The notes beneath the pieces were generated by a model, which saw only the letters and a list, made by a program, of their open reading frames with translations, had not been told where the DNA came from and ran no database searches. Below are positions 1 through 7,632 of a stretch of 37,869 nt of DNA, in pieces. The DNA lies in the NCBI GenBank assembly GCA_031401035.1, contig JANNRA010000087.1, forward strand, positions 1 through 37,869. Direction: 5' to 3'. Positions within the stretch are counted from its first letter, which is position 1; each line of letters begins with the position of its first letter. The DNA comes from JANNRA01 sp031401035 (GTDB taxonomy: Bacteria; Desulfobacterota; Binatia; HRBIN30; CADEER01). Position numbers and translations under genes: made by a program.

Positions 1-121
1 AATAGGAGAGTGGTCCCTCCGCGCCGGCTCGTTCCCGCTGCCGATCCCACGGATCGACGGCGCCGCCCGCGTGCGCCTACCGCACCGCTCCTGCACGCGC
101 TGCTTGACTCCGTTCCTCATA

Positions 122-141
122 GGAGAGGGTCAGGGTGAGGG
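122..141 (+). repeat. G-rich intergenic motif GGAGAGGGTCAGGGTGAGGG
   Basis: Positions 1-182 hold no gene that I can support. This 20-base purine-rich stretch resembles the 'gagagggtcagggtgaggg' strings that recur between genes in many GC-rich proteobacterial genomes. Only one clear copy is seen here, so calling it a dispersed repeat rests on recollection, not on the window. The rest of 1-182 shows no coding signal or hairpin that stands out. Confidence 0.25.
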
Positions 142-182
142 AGTCGCAGGAGCCCCGCTACGGAATGAACCGATACAGGCCA

Positions 183-1013
183 CTAACGCAGGCGGTTGAT
201 CATCGCGCTGATGCGCACCAGGCCGGCGTCGTACAGCGGCAGGGCGAAGCGCTTCAGATAGTAGGCGGCGCGCACGTCCCACGAGGTGAAGGCGAGGAAG
301 CGGTTGGCGGCGACGGCGCGGTAGATCACCTGGGCGACGGCGTCCGGCGAGACCGCGACGCGGTCGAAGCGCTGTCGCAGCGCCAGCAGCTCGGGCCGCT
401 GCGGGTCGACGCCGAGGATGACGCCCGAGTGCTTCATCGGCGTGTCGACCGCGCCGGGGCAGACGACGGTGACGCCGATGCAGTGTTGGCGCAGATCGAG
501 GCGCAGCACTTCCGACAGGCCGACGACGGCCCACTTGCTGGTGCTGTACGCGGCGTGCCAGGGCAGGCCGCAGAGGCCGGCCACCGAGGCGATGTTCACC
601 AGGTGGCCGCGCCGCGCCGCGATCATCGCCGGCAGGACGGCCTCGACGACGTGGATCGAGCCCCACAGGTTGACGTCGATGACCCGCTTCCAGTCGGCGT
701 GGCGCATGTCCTCGATGAGGCCGAAGAGAGCGACGCCGGCGACGTTGAGCACCACGTCCATGGCGCCGCAGGCGGCCTGGGCGTCGGCGGCGAAGGCGCA
801 GACGGCGTCGAGGTCGGTGACGTCGAGGGCGCGCGCCAGGGCGACCTCGCCGCCGCGTGCCTCGGCCAGGCGGCGGGTCTCCGCCAGCCCGGACGCGTCG
901 AGATCGGTGAGGGTCAGGCGCAGGCCGCGGTCGGCGGCCGCCAGGGCGGCGGCGCGGCCGATGCCGCTGGCGGCGCCGGTGATGAAGACGTTCATGCCGC
1001 GGTCGAGTTGCAT
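183..1013 (-). CDS. Short-chain dehydrogenase/reductase (SDR) family oxidoreductase
   Basis: This 276-residue classical SDR is an NAD(P)-dependent oxidoreductase of unknown substrate. The N-terminus has the Rossmann motif TGAASGIG, followed by NVAG in the middle and the catalytic Ser with YSTSK (Tyr and Lys). Length is normal to slightly long for the classical family. The open frame extends upstream to 1151, but the start at 1013 is preferred because GGAGG lies 8 bases before it and the Rossmann strand begins 8 residues later; a second ATG at 995 is possible. It is divergent from another SDR at 1150, so the two may share a control region and act in one pathway, but nothing in the sequence names the substrate. 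The family call is firm and the specific reaction is unknown. Confidence 0.9.
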   Translation of the reverse strand: MQLDRGMNVFITGAASGIGRAAALAAADRGLRLTLTDLDASGLAETRRLAEARGGEVALARALDVTDLDAVCAFAADAQAACGAMDVVLNVAGVALFGLIEDMRHADWKRVIDVNLWGSIHVVEAVLPAMIAARRGHLVNIASVAGLCGLPWHAAYSTSKWAVVGLSEVLRLDLRQHCIGVTVVCPGAVDTPMKHSGVILGVDPQRPELLALRQRFDRVAVSPDAVAQVIYRAVAANRFLAFTSWDVRAAYYLKRFALPLYDAGLVRISAMINRLR

Positions 1014-1057
1014 CGCTGGGGCCTCCGGCTGCGTGGCCGATCGTCGACGCAGTGTTG

Positions 1058-1099
1058 ACCGGCGGCGGCGCCAGCGCCAGCGCGACCGCCGCCGCCGGT
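1058..1099. promoter_or_regulatory. 13-bp inverted repeat between divergent SDR genes
   Basis: The arms ACCGGCGGCGGCG (1058-1070) and CGCCGCCGCCGGT (1087-1099) are perfect inverses with a 16-base loop. They lie in the 136-bp gap between the two divergent SDR genes. It could be an operator or a hairpin in the leader of the rightward gene. GC-rich trinucleotide runs also arise by chance in such a genome, so confidence is modest. Confidence 0.35.
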
Positions 1100-1149
1100 A
1101 GCCCTGCCCGACGATGCCGGCTACACCGGGGGCCAGGAGGAATCCCCGC

Positions 1150-1971
1150 ATGACTCACCCGACCCCCCTCAGCGGCCGTACGGCCATCGTCACCGGTGGC
1201 TCGAGCGGCATTGGCCGCGCCATCGCCGAGCGCCTCGGCGCCGCCGGCGCGCATGTCACCCTGGCCGGCCGGACGCGCGACGCCATGGAGGCCGCGCGGG
1301 CGCGCATCGAGGCGGCCGGCGGCCGCGCCGCCGTGGCGGTACTGGATGTGCGCGACGTCGCCCAGGTGCGTGGGCTGGTCGATGGCGCCGTCGCCGCCAC
1401 CGGGCGGCTCGACATCATGGTCAACAACGCCGGCCTGTCTTACCCGGCGCCGATCGTCGACGCCGACCCGGAGCACTGGCGCGCCATGCTCGAGACCAAC
1501 GTCCTGGCGCTCCTGGTCGGCTGCCAGGCGGCGGTGCGCGCCATGCGCGCCTGCGGCGCCGAGGGGCACATCGTCAACATCTCCTCGATCGCCGCGCAGC
1601 GCGCCGATTCCGGCGTCTACGGCTCCACCAAGCACGCCGTGAACTGCATCTCGGCGACGCTGCGGCGCGAGCTCGAGGAGGACACCATCCGCGTCGTCAA
1701 CGTCATGCCGGGCGCCATCGCCACCAACTTCGCTCGCCACTTCGACCCCGCCGTCGTCGCCGGATTCGCGCAGATGGCCGGCGTCGACGCGACAGTGGAA
1801 CCCGGCGCGCACCTCCCCGAGGCGGTGATCGCGGCCCTGGAGAGCAAGGCGCGCCAGCTGCTGGGCAGCGCGCACGACGTCGCCGAGGCGGTGCTGTTCG
1901 CCATCTCGCAGCCGATCCACGTCAACATCGCCGACATCGTCGTCCGGCCGGCGAAGCAGTTGAACCTGTGA
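1150..1971 (+). CDS. SDR family oxidoreductase
   Basis: A 273-residue classical SDR. Visible motifs are TGGSSGIGRAI at the N-terminus (NAD(P)-binding), NNAG near residue 95, the catalytic Ser in NISSIA and YGSTK with the catalytic Tyr and Lys. The start at 1150 follows GGAGG (1136-1140) by 9 bases; the longer frame from 1114 lacks such a site. The protein has an insertion around residues 210-235, rich in Ala/Val/Glu, before the C-terminal strand. It is divergent from the SDR at 183-1013 and 99 bases upstream of hisB, to which it has no functional link. Substrate cannot be inferred. Confidence 0.9.
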   Translation: MTHPTPLSGRTAIVTGGSSGIGRAIAERLGAAGAHVTLAGRTRDAMEAARARIEAAGGRAAVAVLDVRDVAQVRGLVDGAVAATGRLDIMVNNAGLSYPAPIVDADPEHWRAMLETNVLALLVGCQAAVRAMRACGAEGHIVNISSIAAQRADSGVYGSTKHAVNCISATLRRELEEDTIRVVNVMPGAIATNFARHFDPAVVAGFAQMAGVDATVEPGAHLPEAVIAALESKARQLLGSAHDVAEAVLFAISQPIHVNIADIVVRPAKQLNL

Positions 1972-2070
1972 GTCGGGCACGGCGCCGCCGCGTCGACGTT
2001 CGGCGAGACGGGTCGCCTTGACTTCGACCCCCCGACAGCCGAGCTTCCGCGCGTGAGAGGAGCCCCCGTC

Positions 2071-2664
2071 ATGCCCAAGGCGCGCACGGCGCGCGTGGCG
2101 CGCGCCACGAAGGAGACCAACATCACCGCCGCGGTGGTCATCGACGGCCGCGGCGAGGCGACGGTGGACACCGGCGTGCCGTTCCTCGACCACATGCTCG
2201 ACGCCTTCGCCCGGCACGGCTTTTTCGACTTCAGCGTGCGGGCGCGCGGCGACCTGGCGGTCGACCAGCACCACACCGTCGAGGACGTCGGCCTGGCCCT
2301 CGGGCAGGCGTTCAAGGACGCCCTCGGCGACAAGGCGGGCATGCGCCGCTTCGGCGACGCCGCCTGCCCGCTCGACGAGGCGCTGGTGCGCGTCGTCGTC
2401 GACGTCGGCGGCCGCCCGTTCCTCGTCTATAACGTCGAGATCAAGCGCGCCCGCGTCGGCCAGTTCGACACCGAATTGGTGCACGACTTCCTGCTCGCCT
2501 TCGTCAACCAGCTGGGCATGAACCTGCACGTCGACCTGGTGCGCGGTCGCAACGCGCACCACATCATCGAGGCGACCTTCAAGGCGCTGGCGCGCGCCAT
2601 GGACCAGGCGACGCAGATCGACCCGCGCGTGCGCGGCGTACTGTCGACGAAGGGGTCGCTGTAG
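2071..2664 (+). CDS. hisB: Imidazoleglycerol-phosphate dehydratase HisB
   Basis: This is the monofunctional HisB (197 residues), which dehydrates imidazole glycerol phosphate to imidazole acetol phosphate in histidine synthesis. Metal-binding signatures are plain: GVPFLDHMLDAFARHG, then QHHTVEDVG, and later HHIIEATFKALA, which supply the His/Glu ligands of the Mn site. Length fits the monofunctional enzyme, with no phosphatase domain as in the E. coli fusion. The start at 2071 is chosen because GAGAGGAG precedes it at good spacing; an in-frame codon at 2053 would add six residues. It is the first gene of a hisB-hisH-hisA-hisF run. A weak TTGACT at 2018-2023 might be a -35 element. Confidence 0.96.
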   Translation: MPKARTARVARATKETNITAAVVIDGRGEATVDTGVPFLDHMLDAFARHGFFDFSVRARGDLAVDQHHTVEDVGLALGQAFKDALGDKAGMRRFGDAACPLDEALVRVVVDVGGRPFLVYNVEIKRARVGQFDTELVHDFLLAFVNQLGMNLHVDLVRGRNAHHIIEATFKALARAMDQATQIDPRVRGVLSTKGSL

Positions 2665-2758
2665 CGCGCGTCGCCGGCATGAGCCTTCCAGGCTCGTCCC
2701 AGGCGCATCCCTCCGCGAACCGTATCGCGGCACGTCCGGGACGGCTGACCACACTCGC

Positions 2759-3376
2759 ATGATCGCCATCATCGACTACGGCATGGGCAACCTGCGCTCG
2801 GTGCAGAAGGGCTTCGAGCAGGTCGGCGTGCCGGCGCGCGTGACGCGCGACGCGGCCGAGATCCAGGCCGCGCCGGGCGTCGTCCTGCCCGGGGTCGGCG
2901 CCTTCGGCGCCTGCATGGACAACCTGCGCACCTACGGCCTGGTCGACGTCGTGCGTCGCGTCGTCGAGCGCGGCACGCCCTTTCTCGGCATCTGCCTCGG
3001 CCTGCAACTGCTCTTCGAGGAGAGCGAGGAGTTCGGGCCGGTGCCCGGCCTGGGTCTGCTACGCGGCCGCGTCGTCCGCTTCACGCCGCCGGCCGATCCC
3101 GCCTTCCGCATCCCGCACATGGGCTGGAACCAGATTCGCACGCGCGCCGCCGCGCCACCGCTGGCCGGCATCGCCGACGGCGCCTTCGTCTACTTCGTCC
3201 ACTCGTACTATGTGGAACCGGCCGACCCGTCGCTGATCGCCACCACCACCGACTACGGCGGCGACTTCGTCTCGTCGATCGCGCGCGACAACCTCTTCGC
3301 CTGTCAGTTCCACCCCGAGAAGAGCCAGCAGGTCGGCCTGGCCATTCTCGCCAACTTCGGACGCCCGCTATGCTGA
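2759..3376 (+). CDS. hisH: Imidazole glycerol phosphate synthase glutaminase subunit HisH
   Basis: A 205-residue class I glutamine amidotransferase that makes ammonia for HisF. The oxyanion-loop region GVGAFGACM is followed by the nucleophile Cys in GICLGLQLLFEES and by the His-Glu pair in CQFHPEKSQ; FVHSYYV is also typical of the family. The start MIAIIDYGMGNLRS matches the normal N-terminus. It lies 94 bases after hisB and overlaps hisA by 7 bases, which implies translational coupling. With HisF it forms the heterodimer that converts PRFAR to IGP and AICAR. Confidence 0.96.
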   Translation: MIAIIDYGMGNLRSVQKGFEQVGVPARVTRDAAEIQAAPGVVLPGVGAFGACMDNLRTYGLVDVVRRVVERGTPFLGICLGLQLLFEESEEFGPVPGLGLLRGRVVRFTPPADPAFRIPHMGWNQIRTRAAAPPLAGIADGAFVYFVHSYYVEPADPSLIATTTDYGGDFVSSIARDNLFACQFHPEKSQQVGLAILANFGRPLC

Positions 3377-4113
3377 TCCTGCCTGCCATCGATCTGAAGG
3401 GCGGCCGCTGTGTGCGCCTGCTGCGCGGCGACTTCGCCACCGAGACGGTGTACGGCGACGACCCGGTGGCCATGGGGCGGCGCTGGGTCGACGCCGGCGC
3501 GCGCTATCTGCACGTCGTCGACCTCGACGGGGCGGTGAGCGGCGAGCCGGTCAACGGCGCCGCCATCGCCGCGCTGTGCGCGGCGCTGCCGGTGCCGGTG
3601 CAGGTCGGCGGCGGCATCCGCAGCGTCGAACGCGCCGGCGCGCTGCTCGGGCTCGGCGCCGACCGCGTCATTTTCGGCACCGCGGCGCTGGAGACGCCGG
3701 CGGTGGTCGAGGATGCCTGCCGGCGCTTCCCCGGGCGCGTCGCCATCGGCATCGACGCGCGCGACGGCAACGTAGCGGTGAAGGGCTGGCTCGAGACCAG
3801 CGACGTCACCGCCGTCGACCTGGCGCGCCGCTTCGCCGATCTCGGCGCCGCCTGCATCATCTATACCGACATCGAACGCGACGGCACGCAGCAGGGCGTC
3901 AACGTCGCCGCGACGCGCGCCCTCGCCGCCGGCGTCGGCATTCCGGTCATCGCCTCCGGCGGCGTCGGCTCGCTCGACGACATCGCCGCGCTGCTGCCGT
4001 GCGAGCCCGACGGCGTCGTCGGCGTCATCGTCGGCCGCGCCCTGTACACCGGCGCCGTGTCGCTGCCCGACGCCATCGCCCTCGCCGACAGCCCGGCGAC
4101 GCGGGCCCGCTGA
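3370..4113 (+). CDS. hisA: Phosphoribosylformimino-AICAR ribotide isomerase HisA
   Basis: This 247-residue (beta/alpha)8 isomerase opens the ribose ring of ProFAR to give PRFAR. The catalytic Asp is in PAIDLKGGRCVRL near the N-terminus and the second Asp in YTDIERDGTQQG. Phosphate-binding loops VQVGGGIRS and VIASGGVGS are present in the two halves. It starts within the end of hisH and stops 2 bases before the GTG of hisF, so the three genes are tightly packed. Length and motifs are normal. Confidence 0.96.
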   Translation: MLILPAIDLKGGRCVRLLRGDFATETVYGDDPVAMGRRWVDAGARYLHVVDLDGAVSGEPVNGAAIAALCAALPVPVQVGGGIRSVERAGALLGLGADRVIFGTAALETPAVVEDACRRFPGRVAIGIDARDGNVAVKGWLETSDVTAVDLARRFADLGAACIIYTDIERDGTQQGVNVAATRALAAGVGIPVIASGGVGSLDDIAALLPCEPDGVVGVIVGRALYTGAVSLPDAIALADSPATRAR

Positions 4114-4115
4114 CC

Positions 4116-4871
<756 letters not shown>

Positions 4872-4896
4872 CGTCCAGCGACAGGAAGGAAGATTT

Positions 4897-4969
4897 CACA
4901 CGGAGAAACGGAGGAACGTAGAGCTCCGGGCCATAGGCGGGCTTCTCCGTTGCTCCGTTTCTCCGTGTG
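4897..4969. terminator. 17-bp perfect inverted repeat, likely bidirectional terminator or REP-like hairpin
   Basis: The arms CACACGGAGAAACGGAG (4897-4913) and CTCCGTTTCTCCGTGTG (4953-4969) are perfect inverses, with pairing that continues into the 39-base loop after one mismatch. It sits between the convergent ends of hisF and the diiron protein gene, where a shared terminator is expected. There is no T-run, so Rho-independent action is uncertain. The flank GTGAGAATCC recurs beside the hairpin at 23684-23709, suggesting a repeat family. Confidence 0.6.
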
Positions 4970-4982
4970 AGAATCCTCGCGC

Positions 4983-6044
4983 TCAGGCGGCCGGGGCCAG
5001 GTGCGCCTCGTGCAGCATGCCCAGGCGGCGCCACTCCCCCTCGGTGCGCTCGGTGATCAGGCCGAGGCGCTGCAGGTTCGGGACGACGGTGTGCATGTAG
5101 ATCTCGCTGTTGATGCGCGGCCACTCCGGCAGGTCGAGCACCATTTGCACGACGTTCTCCGGGTCGAGGCCATACTTCGGGCCGAGCAGGCGCAGCATGT
5201 CGAGTTGCTGGTTGGCGTTCAGGCACTCGAGGATGGAGAATGCGAAGTCCTCCATCTCGGCCAGCTCCTCCGGCTCGGCGTCCTTCACCAGGCGGCGCAT
5301 GGTGAGGATGCCGAAGGCGGCGTGCCGCGCCTCGTCGATCTGCACGCGACGGATGACGTCGTGCAGCATCGGATTGCTGGTGGCGCGCGCCACCTGGTCG
5401 AAGATGCCGACCGCCATGCCCTCGAACAGACACTGCATGCCGAGCGTCTTGGTCTTCCACGTCGGCGCGGCGAGCAGCTTGTCGAGCAGCACCTTCAGCG
5501 TCGGGTCGATCGGGTAGAGGGTGCCCATCTTGCGCTGCAGGAACTTCGCCAGCACCTCGGTGTGGCGCACCTCGTCGATGACCTGCGCGCCGGCGGCGAA
5601 CTTGGCGTCCATCGTCGGGCAGGCGTTGACCAGCTGGCCGCACAGTTGCAGCGCCGCCTGTTCGCCGTGCAGCAGCTGCGAGAGCATGTGCGCGAACTCG
5701 TCCCACGAGGCCTCGCGGCAGGTGGCGTCGTCGGCGCCCATCTCGGCCAGCACCGAGGGCAGCAACAGCGCGCCCTTCTTGGGCAGGAACCACTGGTCGC
5801 GCGGGAACGGATGCGCCCAGTCGATGTCGGTCTCGGCGTTCCACTGGCCGCGCTTGCTCTTCTCGTACAGGTCGCGCAGCTCCTCGATCTCGCTGCCGTA
5901 CTCCCAGGTCCAGTGCAGGTCGAGCGGCACCTCGATGTCGAGCTGGGCGCGCAGGCCGGCGATCTTGCCCTCGTCGACGAAATCGACGGTCTCGAAGTCG
6001 CCGACGCGGCGGCGCTGCTCGGCGAGGAGCTTCTCGGTGTGCAT
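4983..6044 (-). CDS. Ferritin-like diiron-carboxylate protein (possible AurF-like or related oxygenase)
   Basis: A 353-residue all-helical protein with the residues of a dinuclear iron site: Glu in HGEQAAL (about residue 126), Glu and His in DEVRHTE (about 157-161), Glu in LFEGMA, and Glu and His in DEARHAAFG (about 240-244). This ligand order fits the ferritin-like superfamily, including diiron N-oxygenases of the AurF type and fatty-acid-modifying relatives. It starts 2 bases after the stop of the TetR gene, so both are one transcript and the regulator probably controls this enzyme. The ribosome site AAGGATCC precedes ATG 6044. The reaction is not known; a lipid- or aromatic-modifying oxygenase is an inference from the TetR pairing. 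Confidence 0.8.
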   Translation of the reverse strand: MHTEKLLAEQRRRVGDFETVDFVDEGKIAGLRAQLDIEVPLDLHWTWEYGSEIEELRDLYEKSKRGQWNAETDIDWAHPFPRDQWFLPKKGALLLPSVLAEMGADDATCREASWDEFAHMLSQLLHGEQAALQLCGQLVNACPTMDAKFAAGAQVIDEVRHTEVLAKFLQRKMGTLYPIDPTLKVLLDKLLAAPTWKTKTLGMQCLFEGMAVGIFDQVARATSNPMLHDVIRRVQIDEARHAAFGILTMRRLVKDAEPEELAEMEDFAFSILECLNANQQLDMLRLLGPKYGLDPENVVQMVLDLPEWPRINSEIYMHTVVPNLQRLGLITERTEGEWRRLGMLHEAHLAPAA

Positions 6045-6046
6045 GG

Positions 6047-6697
6047 TCAGGATCCTTTCCGCGGCGCCGTCGGCGCCAGCAGGCCGTGGTGGAGAATGGA
6101 CTTGATGGCGTCCTTGCGCCGCCGCACCTCGGCCGGCGCGAAGAGCGGCCGACCGAGCAGCTCGGCGCCGAAGTCGCCCGAGGCGAAATGGTAGATCGAC
6201 ATGCCGATCAGGGTCTGCAGCGTGTGCGGAATGTTGGCGACGCGCAGCGCGCCGCTCGCCATGCCCTCGCGCAGCAGGTCGCTGGCGCCGCCGATGAGGC
6301 GGCGCAGCGTCGCGTCGGCGGCGCGCTCCTCGGCCAGCGCGCCGCTCAGCTCGTCGTCCTCGAACAGCGAGCGCAGCAGCAGCCGGGCATGCGCCGGCCG
6401 CGCCCCGAGCAGATCGGTCAGCGCGTCGACCCAGCGGTCGAGCCGCTCGACCGGCGTGCCGCCGGCGGCGAGCGCGCGCAGCAGCGCCGCCTCGATCTCG
6501 CGCAGGATGCGCTCTACCACCGCGGCGTGCAGCTGCGCCTTGGCGGGGAAGTGGTGGAACACGGTCGACTTGCTCGACCCCACCACCTCGGCGATCTCGC
6601 TCATGCCGACGCCGGCGAAGCCGCGGCGCGCGAACAGCGCCTCCGCCGCATCCAGGATGCGGTCGCGCGCCGAGGTGTCCGTCGCTTGGGCTCGCAT
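6047..6697 (-). CDS. TetR/AcrR family transcriptional regulator
   Basis: This 216-residue regulator has the TetR helix-turn-helix at residues 11-57: RILDAAEALFARRGF, then MSEIAEVVGSSKSTVFHHF, and the KAQLHAAVVE start of helix 5. The C-terminal ligand domain is unassigned. It is the first gene of a two-gene leftward operon with the diiron protein. Two palindromes of CCGACCGGTCGG type lie just upstream of its start, which indicates autoregulation. The effector is unknown, and the partner enzyme suggests a small hydrophobic molecule. Confidence 0.93.
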   Translation of the reverse strand: MRAQATDTSARDRILDAAEALFARRGFAGVGMSEIAEVVGSSKSTVFHHFPAKAQLHAAVVERILREIEAALLRALAAGGTPVERLDRWVDALTDLLGARPAHARLLLRSLFEDDELSGALAEERAADATLRRLIGGASDLLREGMASGALRVANIPHTLQTLIGMSIYHFASGDFGAELLGRPLFAPAEVRRRKDAIKSILHHGLLAPTAPRKGS

Positions 6698-6702
6698 GCA
6701 GT

Positions 6703-6741
6703 CCGACCGGTCGGTTGGGATCTACCGACCGATCGGTCGGT
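6703..6741. promoter_or_regulatory. Twin TetR-type operator palindromes
   Basis: CCGACCGGTCGG (6703-6714) is a perfect 12-bp palindrome, and ACCGACCGATCGGTCGGT (6724-6741) is a perfect 18-bp palindrome. Both share the GACCGNTCGGTC-like core, and their centres are 24 bp apart, which is roughly two helical turns. They begin 6 bases upstream of the TetR start, where autoregulatory operators of this family sit. Spacing would let two dimers bind the same face of DNA. The rightward gene at 6816 could also be affected. Confidence 0.85.
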
Positions 6742-6815
6742 CGTCAAGGGGATTCCGTGCGGCGCGCGGCGTCCACCACTGGCATCTGCCACCGCCGGCG
6801 GCTAGCAATTGACCG

Positions 6816-7487
6816 ATGCGCTCTGCCGCCCTCGTCATCCTGCTGCTCATCGCCGACGCCGCGCCAGGCCAGGACTGCGTCGCCGACTGCGACGGCAACG
6901 GCGCGGTCGGGGTCAACGAGCTGATCGCCTGCGTCAACCGCGGCATCGGCCTGTCGGGGGAGTGCGCCGCCTGCGATGCCGACGGCGACGGCAGCGTGGC
7001 GATCAACGAACTGATCGCCGGCGTCAACGGTGCCCTTGCCGGGTGCCCGGCGGTCGAGGGGGCCGATCTCGAACCCGTCTCCGTGCGGCTGCGCTCCGAC
7101 ACGCCGCCGTGCATCACCGACACCAGCGAGATCCGTCTCGGCGTGGAGGTCTGCGTACGCAATGCCGGCGCGCTGCCGGCCGGCCCGTTTCTTGTGCGCC
7201 TCATCGGCGAAGACCTCGGTCGCCTCGACGGCCTCGCTGCCGGCGCCGTGCGCTGCCTGCGCGGTCCGTTCCTCCCGTTTGAGGTCGATGTGCTGGTCGA
7301 TGCCGCCGGCGAGGTTGCCGAGAGCGACGAGGAAAACAACTTCGGCGTCTTCTTCGTTCCCCAGCCGACGCCGCCGCCGTTCTGCGTCGACACACCGACG
7401 CCGACCGAGACCCCGACCGAGCTCGCGACTCCGACCGGCACGCCGGCCGGTACCGCCGCAGCGGTGGTCGGAACCCCGGCGCGCTGA
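6816..7487 (+). CDS. Secreted protein with dockerin-like EF-hand pair and CARDB-like domain
   Basis: A 223-residue exported protein. Residues 1-19 look like a signal peptide ending at Gln/Asp. Residues 21-75 hold two EF-hand-like repeats with Cys at both ends: CVADCDGNGAVGVNELI and then CDADGDGSVAINELI, closing with AGC. This resembles a dockerin (calcium-binding duplicated loop-helix) but with Cys pairs that cellulosomal dockerins lack. Residues 80-185 look like a CARDB or adhesion-type beta-sandwich, including the VDAAGEVAESDEENN strand common in such domains. The tail is Thr/Pro-rich. It starts 75 bases after the TetR operators. Function is probably cell-surface or extracellular; no partner is certain. 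Confidence 0.8.
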   Translation: MRSAALVILLLIADAAPGQDCVADCDGNGAVGVNELIACVNRGIGLSGECAACDADGDGSVAINELIAGVNGALAGCPAVEGADLEPVSVRLRSDTPPCITDTSEIRLGVEVCVRNAGALPAGPFLVRLIGEDLGRLDGLAAGAVRCLRGPFLPFEVDVLVDAAGEVAESDEENNFGVFFVPQPTPPPFCVDTPTPTETPTELATPTGTPAGTAAAVVGTPAR

Positions 7488-7514
7488 CCCGCCGCCGTGC
7501 GAGGGGGCCTCGCG

Positions 7515-7528
7515 GCGGGGATCCCCGC
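7515..7528. terminator. 14-bp palindrome after the secreted protein gene
   Basis: GCGGGGATCCCCGC is a perfect palindrome 28 bases after the stop at 7487. It could form a hairpin only with a distorted loop, or act as a protein site. No T-run follows, so terminator function is a weak inference. Confidence 0.25.
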
Positions 7529-7570
7529 AGGCGCTGTGCGCCGCGTCGTGCGATCCGACATGCGGTCGCA

Positions 7571-7600
7571 TTGACGCCGGCGTCGCGCCTGCTCTAGAAC
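7571..7600 (+). promoter_or_regulatory. Candidate sigma70-type promoter
   Basis: TTGACG (7571-7576), an 18-base spacer and TAGAAC (7595-7600) lie 32 bases upstream of the ATG at 7633. The -35 has a 5/6 match to the consensus and the -10 is weaker. Placement ahead of a strong ribosome site supports it. Confidence 0.5.
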
Positions 7601-7632
7601 TTCGCCGGTACCCCGAGTGCGAGGAGGCCGCC

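Noticed and set aside
130..2772. 880-codon open frame on the minus strand
   Set aside because: It is antisense to the SDR genes and hisB, with Arg/Gly/Ala-rich product and no motifs; a shadow of high-GC codon bias.
2579..3473. Antisense frames over hisH and hisA
   Set aside because: Typical complementary shadows with His/Asp/Arg-rich products, lacking ribosome sites.
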